A program made the translations under genes and the position numbers. From JANXQG01 sp963709175 (GTDB taxonomy: Bacteria > Planctomycetota > Planctomycetia > Pirellulales > Thermoguttaceae), in the NCBI GenBank assembly GCA_963709175.1, contig CAVPVK010000003.1:930001-994000 (forward strand): 64,000 nucleotides of DNA, in the 5' to 3' direction. This document shows positions 8,341-16,914 of the stretch, piece after piece (the stretch's first letter is position 1; each line of letters opens with the position of its first letter). The notes beneath the pieces are model-generated. The model was not told where the DNA came from, made no database searches, and saw nothing but the letters and a program-made list of their open reading frames with translations.

Positions 8341-9741
8341 TCACGCCATCTTCCAGCCCTGGCGATATTCGCGGGTTACGAAGCGATTGAGTTCCGGAAG
8401 GTTCGTCACCTTCATTTCCGCGCCGTCCCAGACGACCTTGTTTCCCTTGCCTGCATGCTGGGCCAGGTTGCCTAAGATGGCGAACTCCGTCAGCCGGGCG
8501 CCATACTCGAAGCCCGCAGCCGTCTCGGTGTGGCCTTCGCGGACGGCATTGAGGAAATCGGCAAAGGAATTTTTCGGCCGCGGCAGCGTCTTGGGCGGCT
8601 GCTCGATCTCCCGCATTTTCTGCTTGGGCACCACGTGCATGTCGCCGCCATAGCAGCCCGTGTAAAGCACGCCCTTCTCGCCGACGTATAGCGTGCCGTT
8701 GCTCTCGAACTTTTCGTCCGGGTACTTGGCCCGCAACTCGGCCAACAGCGGCGGCAAGTAGTGGCTCCCATTGCCTTTCCTCGTCTTGTCGTTCTGCTGG
8801 TATCCGTCGTACCAGTAGACCTTAACGGGCGGCATGTCGCCTCGGGCCGGGCAGTCCCAGCGGATCCGCGAGCCCACCGGGCAACGCTCGTCGGTCCCGC
8901 CGGTCACCGCTTCCAACTCCACGCTTGAGGGATGATCGATCTTCAATGACCAGTAGGTTCCGTCCATAACGTGGCAGCACATGTTGCCCAGTGCCCCGTT
9001 GCCGAAATCGTACCAGCCGTGCCATTCATGCGGATGCAGATCAGCGTGATAATCGCGATAAGGGGCCGGGCCGATCCACGTATCCCAGTGCATGCCCGCG
9101 GGGACAGCCCGGGTAGGCGGGCGAGGGCCCACGCCGCCGTTCAAGCGGTCGCACCAGCAGTGTGTCTCGGTGATCTTGCCGATGACGCCCGCCCAGACGA
9201 ACTCGCACAGCCGCCGATAGCCATCGCTGCAATGGCCTTGGTTGCCCATCTGCGTGGCCACCTTGTGCCTTTCGGCCATTGCGCGGAGCTTGCGGGCCTC
9301 GGCCACGTCGTGGCAGAGCGGCTTCTCGCAATAGACGCCCTTGCCCAATTGCATGGCGATCATCGACGGCAGGGCATGGTGGTGGTTGGGCGTGGCCACG
9401 AACACGGCGTCGATCTGCTTGTGCAGCTTGTCGAACATGCGGCGGTAATCTGTGAAGGTCTCGATCTTGCCGGCGTCGCCGTTCTTCTCGGCGATCTTTT
9501 TCTTGAAACCGCCGCATTGCTTTTCCATTGGATCGACCAGGGCGACGACTTGCTCGTGGATCGTGGCGTCGAGGTGCGAGCCGCCGCGGCCGCCGCAGCC
9601 GACGAGCACGCAACGCACCTTTTCGCCGCGGCTGGCGGCATGGAGAATGTTCGGGCTGGAAAAGAGCTGGGGAAGCGACAGGGCCCCGGCGGCCAGTGCG
9701 CTGCCCTTCAAGAAACGGCGACGATCGAAACGATTTTTCAT
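8341..9741 (-). CDS. Tat-exported Gfo/Idh/MocA family oxidoreductase
   Basis: ATG 9741 gives MKNRFDRRRFLKGSALAAG, a twin-arginine signal with the Arg pair inside the first 10 residues; an in-frame GTG at 9765 is less likely. The mature part opens with a Rossmann motif VLVGCGGRGGSH and has the family EKP motif (YCEKPLCHD near residue 145), so it should bind NAD(P) and act on a sugar or cyclitol. Exported Gfo/Idh proteins of this kind are very abundant in Planctomycetota and are thought to work on polysaccharide-derived sugars. Length of 466 aa fits the planctomycete subfamily. It is a single-gene unit on the minus strand, convergent with the phosphatase gene. Substrate cannot be told from sequence. 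Confidence 0.9.
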   Translation of the reverse strand: MKNRFDRRRFLKGSALAAGALSLPQLFSSPNILHAASRGEKVRCVLVGCGGRGGSHLDATIHEQVVALVDPMEKQCGGFKKKIAEKNGDAGKIETFTDYRRMFDKLHKQIDAVFVATPNHHHALPSMIAMQLGKGVYCEKPLCHDVAEARKLRAMAERHKVATQMGNQGHCSDGYRRLCEFVWAGVIGKITETHCWCDRLNGGVGPRPPTRAVPAGMHWDTWIGPAPYRDYHADLHPHEWHGWYDFGNGALGNMCCHVMDGTYWSLKIDHPSSVELEAVTGGTDERCPVGSRIRWDCPARGDMPPVKVYWYDGYQQNDKTRKGNGSHYLPPLLAELRAKYPDEKFESNGTLYVGEKGVLYTGCYGGDMHVVPKQKMREIEQPPKTLPRPKNSFADFLNAVREGHTETAAGFEYGARLTEFAILGNLAQHAGKGNKVVWDGAEMKVTNLPELNRFVTREYRQGWKMA

Positions 9742-9864
9742 GGATGATCTGCCAGAAATGGACACGAGGCGGGGTTGGTGAGGCGCGAAGGGGGGACAGC
9801 GAGCGGCTGCCCTGGGATTGTTATAATCCGACCGTGTTTCAGCGTCAAGGATTAATCGTTAACG

Positions 9865-10518
9865 CTAACGTTGCCGCTCCGCGGTCCGCCGCGCCTTCAG
9901 ATAAAAACCTACGCCGGCAAATCCCATGATAAAGCCGATGCCGCCCACGATGTCGCGGAAGCGAAACCGCTGCTCGTCTTCATCAATCTGTTGGCGGAGC
10001 ATTTCGACCTGCGTGAGAAGTTGCTTCATTTGTGCGCTGACCGCAGCAACTTCTTCTCCTTTTCCTGGCGCGCCGCCGCTCGCCGCGGCGGCCGATCCGC
10101 TCGCGGATGATTCAACCGGGGGTGCGCCGCTGGCCGAATCGGCACCGGGCAGCCCGTCGGGCAGGGCTGAGGCGGGAACGATGGCAGGGCGACTGGCATG
10201 TCCGTCGGCGGTTTCCGCCACCAGGCGATGCTCGACCCGCCGCTGGGCCGTGAGCGTGAAATTGCCTTTCTCGTCGGTCGTCGTACGGCCGAGTTCATGG
10301 CCCGCGGCGTCACGGGCGATGATGTCGGCGTTTTGCGCCGGCACGTCGCCGGGGAAATAGGCGCGGCCATGGATCGCGGCGCCGTCCACGTTCTGCACGA
10401 AAAGGTACAACGTGTGGGCATGCGCCGCGGCGGGGATAAGAAGAGCAATCGACAGCGCCGCGAGCGTGTTCATCGCGCGCCATTGCCGTTGTCGCCGGGT
10501 GGAGTCATGCCTATCCAT
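9865..10518 (-). CDS. nikL: NikL/CbiL-like accessory protein of a nickel ECF transporter
   Basis: Start 10518 overlaps the end of nikM by 8 bases and leaves a short basic leader before a hydrophobic signal or anchor (LAALSIALLIPAAAHAH); an internal ATG at MNTLAALS is the alternative. A compact beta-sandwich region follows (VQNVDGAAIHGRAYFPGD ... TTTDEKGNFTL), the carboxypeptidase-regulatory-like fold of NikL. An Ala/Ser/Gly linker, a short coiled coil (VSAQMKQLLTQVEMLRQQI) and one C-terminal membrane helix complete it. In nickel ECF systems NikL works with NikM and NikK in the inner membrane. It is the last gene of the nikR-nikK-nikM-nikL row, so the ATP-binding parts NikO and NikQ are not adjacent. 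Confidence 0.65.
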   Translation of the reverse strand: MDRHDSTRRQRQWRAMNTLAALSIALLIPAAAHAHTLYLFVQNVDGAAIHGRAYFPGDVPAQNADIIARDAAGHELGRTTTDEKGNFTLTAQRRVEHRLVAETADGHASRPAIVPASALPDGLPGADSASGAPPVESSASGSAAAASGGAPGKGEEVAAVSAQMKQLLTQVEMLRQQIDEDEQRFRFRDIVGGIGFIMGFAGVGFYLKARRTAERQR

Positions 10519-11161
10519 CGCCCGCCTCACGCATGATCGCCAGCGGCCTGGCCTGAAGGAGTTCCGGTCGTACCTGGCGCAACAAGACGACAACGCTTCC
10601 CGTCACCAGGCCCTCGACGGCGGCCACGGGGACATGCAGTGCGAAGAATCCCTTCGCCAGAAGGGCGAACGATTGGCCGGCCATGATCATTGCCACGGCA
10701 GACAACCCCGCGCCTAGGATGACACCAAGCGCACCGGCCAGGAATCCGCCGAAGAAGACGGCCTGCTTGTGCTTGCTGCAAACTGCGCCGTGAAAAAGGT
10801 AATAGCAAACCACACCCGGCAGGGCCATTACCAGGGTATTGACCCCCAGCACGGTCGGGCCGGCGATGCCAAAGAAGACTGCTTGCAATGTCAATCCAAC
10901 GAGCACGGTGGGAAAGACGGCCCAGCCGAGCACCAGCCCCATCAGGCCGCTGAGAATGAGGTGGACCGACGAGGGCCCCATGGGCACTTGAATGGCCGAA
11001 GCGACGAAGAAGGCCGAGCCCAACACGGCCGCCTTGGGAATCTGGTCTTCGTCCAATCGCCGCAGGCCGAACATCGTGCCCGCGGCGGCGGCGACCGTTC
11101 CGACTAGCAACACGCCTTGTCCGGCCCGCGTGGCTGCGAGCACGCCCTCTCCAATGTGCAT
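10511..11161 (-). CDS. nikM: energy-coupling factor S component NikM/CbiM, nickel (or cobalt) permease
   Basis: The protein begins MHIGEG, the hallmark N-terminus of CbiM/NikM, and has about six membrane helices. In the NikM crystal structure the metal is bound by the free N-terminus, His2 and His67; both histidines are at exactly these positions here (SSVHL at 64-68). Length is 216 aa, as usual. It is downstream of a DUF4198 protein by 7 bases and of nikR, with a NikR operator at the head of the group, so nickel is favoured over cobalt. No NikQ or NikO gene is next to it; the energising module must be elsewhere, or the permease works without it, as some CbiMN-type basal transporters do. Confidence 0.9.
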   Translation of the reverse strand: MHIGEGVLAATRAGQGVLLVGTVAAAAGTMFGLRRLDEDQIPKAAVLGSAFFVASAIQVPMGPSSVHLILSGLMGLVLGWAVFPTVLVGLTLQAVFFGIAGPTVLGVNTLVMALPGVVCYYLFHGAVCSKHKQAVFFGGFLAGALGVILGAGLSAVAMIMAGQSFALLAKGFFALHVPVAAVEGLVTGSVVVLLRQVRPELLQARPLAIMREAGDG

Positions 11162-11168
11162 GGCGATC

Positions 11169-11957
11169 TCACTTCCCCGCCATATCGACGGTCTTGACCC
11201 ACATCAGCCCGCCCAGTTCCACTTCCACCAGCTTTCCGGCGGGGCTCTTCATCTTCTCGTCCGCGGTCACCAGGGCTGCGAATCCCCACCAGCCCGCCCG
11301 CGGCATCGTGTAGGAAAAAACGCCGTTGGCATCGGTCTTAACCACTTGTGTGATGAAAGCGTCGTTGGGCGGCTTCACGCGGCGGCCCTCGTTGAGATAC
11401 TCGACTTCGACGCGGGCAAACGGCAGCGGCTTGCCATGATAGCGGACGATGCCGCGAAAGCTGTTGCCCGTCCAAAGTCCGTAGGGCCGCACCAGCGGCT
11501 CGATTTCCACGGGCAGGCCGACCAGGGCATCCCAGCCCTTTTCGGCGCCGAGCACGCCGACCACTGCTTTGGCATAGTGGACGATCATCCTTTGCTCGGC
11601 GGCTTCCCAATACGGCTCCGGCTCGACAAAGACGACATAATCGCCGGGCGTGGTCGTGGGCATTGTTGCGGTGAAAGCCGACTTGCCGTCAACCGTCCGC
11701 GGCGCCAAACGGCCGGCTAGGTCAATTCGCTGCGTGCCGCCGACAAGGACGCCAAATCGCCGGGGCCGCGCCATGTTCATTGAGGGTCCCTGCTCCATGG
11801 GATGGGTGAAGCGGAGGTCGAGATCGATCGAGCGGGTCTCCTGGTCCTCGACGACGTCCGTGGAGGGCAGAAGGACCTGGAAATGGGCCGCGGCGCGATA
11901 GGCGGAGAAGGCGACGATTCCAGCGAGCAGCGGGATGACGGCAAGACGCGTTGGCAT
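11169..11957 (-). CDS. nikK: DUF4198 periplasmic protein, NikK-like
   Basis: A signal peptide (RLAVIPLLAGIVAFSAYRAAA) ends at a histidine, giving a mature N-terminus AHFQVLLPS typical of the DUF4198 proteins that accompany NikM. The body is beta-rich with two Ig-like halves; the second has the SFRGIVRYHGKPLPFARVEVEY strand pair and ends GLMWVKTV. NikK-type proteins are thought to present nickel to the S component from the periplasm. The start at 11957 is supported by GGAG 10 bases upstream, and a NikR-type operator lies immediately before that SD. Downstream nikM follows after 7 bases. Role is inferred from family and context. Confidence 0.75.
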   Translation of the reverse strand: MPTRLAVIPLLAGIVAFSAYRAAAHFQVLLPSTDVVEDQETRSIDLDLRFTHPMEQGPSMNMARPRRFGVLVGGTQRIDLAGRLAPRTVDGKSAFTATMPTTTPGDYVVFVEPEPYWEAAEQRMIVHYAKAVVGVLGAEKGWDALVGLPVEIEPLVRPYGLWTGNSFRGIVRYHGKPLPFARVEVEYLNEGRRVKPPNDAFITQVVKTDANGVFSYTMPRAGWWGFAALVTADEKMKSPAGKLVEVELGGLMWVKTVDMAGK

Positions 11958-11972
11958 GGCAGGATACTCCGG

Positions 11973-11999
11973 ATATTACGCCTGCCATAATTGTAATAC
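11973..11999 (-). promoter_or_regulatory. NikR operator upstream of the nikK-nikM-nikL genes
   Basis: ATATTAC-N13-GTAATAC is an inverted repeat with 13 of 14 arm positions paired. It sits 16-42 bases before the nikK start, overlapping where the promoter and leader should be. Its geometry matches the NikR sites known from delta-proteobacteria and archaea (GTRTTAC-N13/14-GTAAYAC) rather than the enterobacterial GTATGA type. A nikR gene lies just upstream. Repression by Ni-NikR is the natural reading. Confidence 0.7.
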
Positions 12000-12095
12000 T
12001 GGCCGTCGAGGATGTCGAGGGGGGAGAAACAGCAGCTGGTTGTACAGACCTTGAGACAGCGGCAACCGCGAGACGTATAGCCGCGTCCCCTTCCC

Positions 12096-12512
12096 TTATT
12101 TCGTGGCCGCCATCACCAGTTCGCCCTTCAAGATTCCCTTCAACCCCTGAAGCTGCGAGGCGATCTTCTGTAGCCGGGCAGCCGGCCCGCGCAAGATGAT
12201 CACCTCCAGGCAGAGGTCATGGGTCAAATGGGCGTGGAGCGTGGAAATGACCAGTTCGGTGTTGTCGTGCTGCAAGGCCGTGAGTTGGTCGCGAAGTTGC
12301 TGGCGATGGTGGTCGTAGACCAGAGTGAGCGTGCCCGCCACGTCCTGGGCGTCGGACTCCCAGGCGTGGGCCGTGAGCTTGTCGCGGATCAACTGCCGCA
12401 CCGCTTCACTACGGGTGGCGAAATGCTGCTCCGCGCAATAGCGGTCGAACTGCTCCAGCAGGTCGTCTTCCAGAGATACCGAGAATCGCACGATTTCAGC
12501 CATATCATTCAC
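12096..12512 (-). CDS. nikR: nickel-responsive regulator NikR
   Basis: The N-terminal ribbon-helix-helix (VRFSVSLEDDLLEQFD ... RSEAVRQLIRDKL) binds DNA and the C-terminal ACT-like domain binds nickel. All four high-affinity Ni ligands of E. coli NikR have counterparts: His in ALQHD, two His in TLHAHLTHD and the following Cys in LCLEV. Length 138 aa is normal. An internal ATG at 12503 (MAEIVRF) is an alternative start. The gene heads the nickel uptake group, and a palindromic operator lies between it and nikK. The 138 bases between the nikR stop and the nikK start hold that operator and no gene. Confidence 0.95.
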   Translation of the reverse strand: MNDMAEIVRFSVSLEDDLLEQFDRYCAEQHFATRSEAVRQLIRDKLTAHAWESDAQDVAGTLTLVYDHHRQQLRDQLTALQHDNTELVISTLHAHLTHDLCLEVIILRGPAARLQKIASQLQGLKGILKGELVMAATK

Positions 12513-12544
12513 TATACGGCAGGAGGAAAGTGCGAGGAAGAGGT

Positions 12545-12952
12545 CTAACGCACGAGAAACCGGGCAGATGCTGGCGGCTTGACACTCGCGTCAAGGGGCT
12601 CCAGTCGCAGCAACTCCCCCGGCTGTAAATCGGCCATTCCCGCGGACACCTCCAAGACGGCATGGCTGCCACGCGGTCCCCAAGCGGCCCGCCAAGGCCG
12701 TAGGCCGCGGCGGACATCCAAGACCATTCCGTTGCCGTCCAGGAAAACCACGTCGAGGGCAAACCGCACAAAGCACGTGTGGACGGAGTCGCAGGGTACT
12801 AGCAATATTCCGAGGCCGTTGGGCAGCGGACGACGAAATTGTAGCCCGACTAGTCGGGACCAGAAACCGTCGGCAATTTTTAACTGTGCGACGACCGTCT
12901 TGCCGCCGGATTCGCTCAATAAACGCCACGTGAGATTTCGCATTTCACCCAT
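12545..12952 (-). CDS. DUF192 family protein
   Basis: The 135-aa product contains the DUF192 core: ADGFWSRLVGLQFRRPLPNGLGILLVPCDSVHTCFVRFALDVVFLD-type sequence, in which a metal-rich-looking CDSVHTCF block precedes the conserved FALDVVFLD strand, and the C-terminal AVLEVSAG motif. DUF192 proteins are small secreted or cytoplasmic beta-barrels of unknown function. I chose ATG 12952 over the GTG at 12988 because the extra residues are not conserved-looking; ATG 12943 is also possible. It follows the TPR lipoprotein gene after 49 bases and may be the last gene of the pilus transcript, separated from nikR by 32 bases. No signal peptide is evident. Confidence 0.85.
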   Translation of the reverse strand: MGEMRNLTWRLLSESGGKTVVAQLKIADGFWSRLVGLQFRRPLPNGLGILLVPCDSVHTCFVRFALDVVFLDGNGMVLDVRRGLRPWRAAWGPRGSHAVLEVSAGMADLQPGELLRLEPLDASVKPPASARFLVR

Positions 12953-13001
12953 GGTATTCCGCAAGGGGTGGTACACCTGCCCCCTCACTTGAATGAAAGC
13001 T

Positions 13002-13721
13002 TCATGGATGTTTGTCGAGATAGGCCAAAAATGCCTTGGGTTGTGGCAGCGTGGCGTCCATGGCCAGGGCCTGACGGAATTCTTCTCGGGCCTGGTCGTT
13101 GCGTCCCTGCTTGGCCATGAGCACGCCTACGTTGGAATGCGCCGCGGCGGGACCGACCACCTTGGCAAAGGCCGCGAAACTCTCGTTGAAACGCACCTCT
13201 CCGGCCAACACCAGCCCCAGATTCGTCAATGCTTTTTGATGGTTCGGTTCAATCGCCAGTGCCTTGCGCAGCGATTGTTCGGCCTCGGCAAGATCGCCCC
13301 GCTCGTAGTAATAATACCCTAAATCGCTGAGCAATCCAGGGTTCTTGGGATCGGATTGCAATGCCTTGTTATACTCGGCCAACGAGCGGACACTGTCGCC
13401 CTGGATGTCGTACAACACTGCCAGGCGATGGGCGATCGATTTCATCTCCGGATCGTTGCGGCGGCCTTTTTCGTAAAGCGCAATGGCTTGCTCGATGTGC
13501 CCACCCTTTTGCAGCTCCTCTGCGGCGACGAAACAGGCCCGCGCAGCCTCTTTGGGAGGAAGCTCCTGGCGATCGGTATCGAGTCCGTCAGCGTCCTCGC
13601 TCGAGGACCTTCCCATACCCAGCAGTCCGCCGGAAAAGAGGTTTGGCGTGGTGCAGCCCGAAACCATGGCCAGACAGGCCAGGGCGGCGTACGTCAACAA
13701 GTGTGAGCGAATCTTGGGCAT
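13002..13721 (-). CDS. TPR lipoprotein, TadD-like
   Basis: The 239-aa product starts MPKIRSHLL with a lipoprotein signal ending in VSGC, so the Cys near residue 23 should be lipidated. At least four TPR units follow (for example AEQSLRKALAIEPNHQKAL and AREEFRQALAMDATLPQP). In Tad pilus loci a TPR lipoprotein, TadD or Pcp, is needed for secretin assembly; this gene lies downstream of the secretin and the other tad genes in the same direction, which supports that role. ATG 13721 puts the signal peptide at the very N-terminus, better than the GTG/ATG at 13745. Generic TPR lipoproteins are common, so the TadD identity is an inference. Confidence 0.75.
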   Translation of the reverse strand: MPKIRSHLLTYAALACLAMVSGCTTPNLFSGGLLGMGRSSSEDADGLDTDRQELPPKEAARACFVAAEELQKGGHIEQAIALYEKGRRNDPEMKSIAHRLAVLYDIQGDSVRSLAEYNKALQSDPKNPGLLSDLGYYYYERGDLAEAEQSLRKALAIEPNHQKALTNLGLVLAGEVRFNESFAAFAKVVGPAAAHSNVGVLMAKQGRNDQAREEFRQALAMDATLPQPKAFLAYLDKHP

Positions 13722-13748
13722 GAGCAACGAATTATCAAACCTCAAACC

Positions 13749-13786
13749 ACAGATCTCCGATATCTCAGATCTCGAATCTCAAATCA
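13749..13786. repeat. AGATCTCAGAT-type palindromic repeat
   Basis: AT-rich stretch built from variants of AGATCTC, TATCTCAGATCTCGAATCTC and CAAATC, unlike the GC-rich surroundings. It overlaps the stop codon of the lipoprotein gene on the minus strand. The same motif family recurs at 14394-14433 and, weakly, at 55089-55108. Confidence 0.55.
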
Positions 13787-14372
13787 GTAAGCTCCCATTC
13801 CGCCGCTCGATCCCATAGATGAGCCGCCGAGGCTGCTTCCTCCTCCGCCCAGCGATGAGCCGCCGATTCCGCCTCCCGATGCCCCTTGTCCACCCTGTGT
13901 CGAAATCATGCTGCGGGCAATGCCTGCTGCCTCCAGCCCGTACAGCCCTTCTGCCTCCGGGCGTCCGATCACGACCCGCTCGGGAACGATCGGCGCGTGG
14001 TAATTCGCCAGGGCTTGAAGGACCGCCATGCGGCGTGGCTCGTTCAAGCTCGGGTCCGAGGCTGGCTCGATTATGATCGGCAGGCAGACCTGCGGCAATC
14101 GTTGCGCGATCTGCGCCAGGTGCTCCTGCCCGCCGGGCGTCAATTGTGTGGGCTCCGCCGACCATTCGTATTGATAGATCACCAAATGATCCTGGTCGGC
14201 ACGGGACATCTCGGCATGGTTCCACTGGCACATATGTGCCGTTGGGCGCGGGAATCGCGCCGGGCGGAATATTCTCGCACGACTTGTGACCGTCCTGGGC
14301 GCAGCCGGCGGCCAAGGCCAACAGGACCAGGCCACCTGAGGCGAACCATCGATTTACGCAGACGCGGCGCAT
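13784..14372 (-). pseudogene. planctomycete-type lipoprotein with Gly/Ser tail, broken by a 2-base frameshift
   Basis: From ATG 14372 the product starts MRRVCVNRWFASGG with a lipobox LAAGC and continues to NGTYV; the conserved continuation CQWNHAEMSRADQDHLVIYQ is found two bases out of frame. Restoring a TG dinucleotide in the TATGTG run near 14228-14236 joins the halves into about 195 residues. The middle resembles OmpA/TonB-type sequence only loosely (LTPGGQEHLAQIAQRLPQ); the end is GGSSLGGGGSSLGG-like. It lies between the secretin and the TPR lipoprotein of the Tad locus, so an outer-membrane pilus accessory role is likely. Either a real 2-base deletion or a sequencing error. Confidence 0.65.
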
Positions 14373-14393
14373 GTTTCGTGCTTTGCAGAGTCG

Positions 14394-14433
14394 GGATTTG
14401 AGATTTGAGATCTCAGATCTGAAATCTGAGATG
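14394..14433. repeat. AGATCTCAGATTTGAGAT-type palindromic repeat
   Basis: Located between the secretin stop and the start of the lipoprotein gene. It can form a stem ATCTCAGAT-TTCAG-ATCTGAGAT on the minus strand. There is no U-tract, so it is a poor terminator. It belongs to the same family as 13749-13786. Confidence 0.6.
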
Positions 14434-14457
14434 TGATTTTGCTTCCTCGTAATTGTT

Positions 14458-16914
14458 TTATTGCGGCCCCGGCGTCGGCACCGGCTCCGCCGGCGGCATG
14501 GGCGCACTGGCGGGAGGGCCGGGATCGGGTGCCGGCCTTGGGGTCGGCTGGCCGCACGGGCAGCCCAGGTTGCAACATCCGTAGGTTGTGCCGTGCGGAC
14601 CGATGATGAAAATATCATTACCGTCGCAGTAGCGCGTTTGTTTGGCGAAATCGGTGCGAACGGAGGCGCGGTAATCGTAGGTCCGCCGGCTCTCCAACTG
14701 GCCGCCCAGATAGAACTCCACGTCGCCCGGCTCGAAGATGTTGTTGCCCGGCAGCGATGGCGTCTGGCACATGTCCAGTGGATGGACGAGCACCGGAGTG
14801 ACCAGCACGACGAGCTCCTGCTCGCCGGAGCTTATACTGTCGATGCCTCCGGTGCGGCCGATGATCGGCAGGTCTCCCCAAAAGGGGACGCGGTTCGACT
14901 GGCCGCTGAAATTATTCTGGATCAGGCCGGCCACGGTGAGCGTCTGGCCTTCACGGAGTTCGACAGTAGTCTGAAACTGCCGCTGGGTGATCTGGCTGGG
15001 CACCGCGGCCCCACTGACCTGGGTGGTAGCCGTGCTGGGCGTCGATACGCTGGCGTTCAGCACCAGGCGGATACGATTGCGGTCGGTAATGAAAGGGGTG
15101 AATTGCAGGGCTACGCCAAAGTTCTGGTAGGTTACGCTCTGCGCAGCGCCGCCCGGCAAGACGATGCTGTTGGGGATGGGGAAGGATCCGCCGGCCTGGA
15201 AGTTCGCCGGCTTGCCGTTGAGGGTGGTGAGGTTGGGTTCCGCAAGGCTCCGCGCGAAGTTCAAGGTCCGCAGGGCCTGGATGGCCATGAGCACATTGCC
15301 GTTGTCGATGGAGGTGGGCAAGTTGCCACCAACGTCGCGGAGAGCCTGGGCTGCGGGCGAGATTCCGGTGGCCCCGGTAACGGTGCCCGCCGCCGCCGTG
15401 CCGACGTTGAGGCCCTGGCCGATGTTCTGCGCGAAGGCCATGGCACCCTGGGTGATGCTGAAGTCCATGCCGATCGTGCGCGCGGCCGTGCGGTCAACCT
15501 CGGCCACGGTGACCATGAGCATGACCTGCTGCTCGCCCGGAACTCGCAACAGGTTGACGATGTTCGGGGCGCCGGCCAGTATTTGCTGGATGGCATTGAT
15601 GGCGGCTTGTTCCTGGCCGGGACCGGCGGTAAGCGAGAGGTTACCCGGCGAACCGGCTCCTTGCAGGGCATTTTCCAGCCCGTTCAAGGCCGCCTGCTGG
15701 TAAGTTGAGCCGAGCGAGAGATTGAGGTTGACGTTACCCGCGCCGGCGCCTCGCGTGGAAACGCCCCTGCGTCGGTTCGAGACGGGAGCATGCTCGGCGA
15801 TGATGGCAAGGATCTGGGCGGCTTCGACCACGTCTTTCGCTTCACCGCGGACCACCACCTGCTCGCCCACCAAGGATAGTTGGACGGCGCTGTCCGGAAA
15901 CGCTTCCTTGATTTGCCCTTCGAGTACTTTGAGCCCTTTCTTGTAGGCGTCCAACTCCGCCTCCAGTCGCTTCCTGTCTTGCCACCGCTGGAGTTCCGCT
16001 GCACCGGTGTCGGGGAGCACGACGACCATGTAACTCAGCACACGGTCCTTGCTCGGATCGTTGGGATTCTGCGGATCGGGAAACCAGAAATCGACATTGG
16101 TCCGGCCGGTCCGCTTGCCGACGATGGCGATCTGTCGATCGGTGACCACCTGGCAAGTTACAAAGTCCTCGCTGGGAACATAAATGCGGCGTGGCTTTTC
16201 CCACAGGACCTTTATAACGGCGCGGCCGACGACGACTTCGATCGTCTCCTGTGGCGAGATTCGCCCGTCGGCGAACTGGGCATATTCTTTTTGGACCTCC
16301 GCTGTCGGCGTCGGCCCCAAGGCGGGCGGAGGCCCGGCGGTCGGCAGGAGCCCCTCGAAGCGACTTTCCGTCTGCGGCGGCACTTGTGGAACAGAGGGTT
16401 GCTCGACTGGCACGGCCGCTCCCGGCCGCAGGATTTCGGGGCCAGGCGGATTCTGCGCCAAGCGATAGGCATTCTCGGCAATGGGCGAAGGAGATTCGCC
16501 CGTCGCTGTCGGACTGGCGTGGACGATCTGCGTCTGATAATCGTAAGGAGCTTGCGGGAGAACGGGGTTGTCGGCCGCCTGTGCCGTGTAGGTGGCGAGT
16601 TGATTGGGATACTGCGGACTGTTCCGAGCGGCATCAGAGCCGACAGCCCCTTGGTAATAGGGAACGGTCACAACCTGGCCCGAATATTGCCTAGCAGCCT
16701 GCGGCGGACTGGTTGCGTGCGGCAGCGGATAGTATCCTTCGGGCTGCTGTGCCAGAGAGCGGGCGGCGAGAACCGCCGACACCAGTCCACACGCCGAAGC
16801 AAGTACCCTGGGACCAAAGCGGATTCCGCCGCTGTATTGCCGCGACCGAAGGAACCGGGAGTTCCTTCGGGTGTCGTTAGCGCGAGCGCTGGATTGCAGA
16901 GGCTGATTCGACAC
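14458..16914 (-). CDS. cpaC: Tad pilus outer-membrane secretin CpaC/RcpA
   Basis: GTG 16914 is preceded by GGAGGA at 6 bases, a much better start than the upstream ATG at 16968. The 818-aa product has a signal sequence (VLASACGLVSAVLAARSLAQ). Residues about 220-310 form the pilus-assembly N-terminal domain (ETIEVVVGRAVIKVLWEKPR), followed by a BON-like region and then the secretin core from about 450 (VPGEQQVMLMVTVAEVDR) to LVVLVTPVLVHPLD. A Cys-rich, Pro-rich tail (YGCCNLGCPCGQ) is an addition. The product forms the outer-membrane channel for the Flp pilus. It is downstream of tadC on the same strand after a 378-base gap. Confidence 0.9.
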   Translation of the reverse strand: MSNQPLQSSARANDTRRNSRFLRSRQYSGGIRFGPRVLASACGLVSAVLAARSLAQQPEGYYPLPHATSPPQAARQYSGQVVTVPYYQGAVGSDAARNSPQYPNQLATYTAQAADNPVLPQAPYDYQTQIVHASPTATGESPSPIAENAYRLAQNPPGPEILRPGAAVPVEQPSVPQVPPQTESRFEGLLPTAGPPPALGPTPTAEVQKEYAQFADGRISPQETIEVVVGRAVIKVLWEKPRRIYVPSEDFVTCQVVTDRQIAIVGKRTGRTNVDFWFPDPQNPNDPSKDRVLSYMVVVLPDTGAAELQRWQDRKRLEAELDAYKKGLKVLEGQIKEAFPDSAVQLSLVGEQVVVRGEAKDVVEAAQILAIIAEHAPVSNRRRGVSTRGAGAGNVNLNLSLGSTYQQAALNGLENALQGAGSPGNLSLTAGPGQEQAAINAIQQILAGAPNIVNLLRVPGEQQVMLMVTVAEVDRTAARTIGMDFSITQGAMAFAQNIGQGLNVGTAAAGTVTGATGISPAAQALRDVGGNLPTSIDNGNVLMAIQALRTLNFARSLAEPNLTTLNGKPANFQAGGSFPIPNSIVLPGGAAQSVTYQNFGVALQFTPFITDRNRIRLVLNASVSTPSTATTQVSGAAVPSQITQRQFQTTVELREGQTLTVAGLIQNNFSGQSNRVPFWGDLPIIGRTGGIDSISSGEQELVVLVTPVLVHPLDMCQTPSLPGNNIFEPGDVEFYLGGQLESRRTYDYRASVRTDFAKQTRYCDGNDIFIIGPHGTTYGCCNLGCPCGQPTPRPAPDPGPPASAPMPPAEPVPTPGPQ

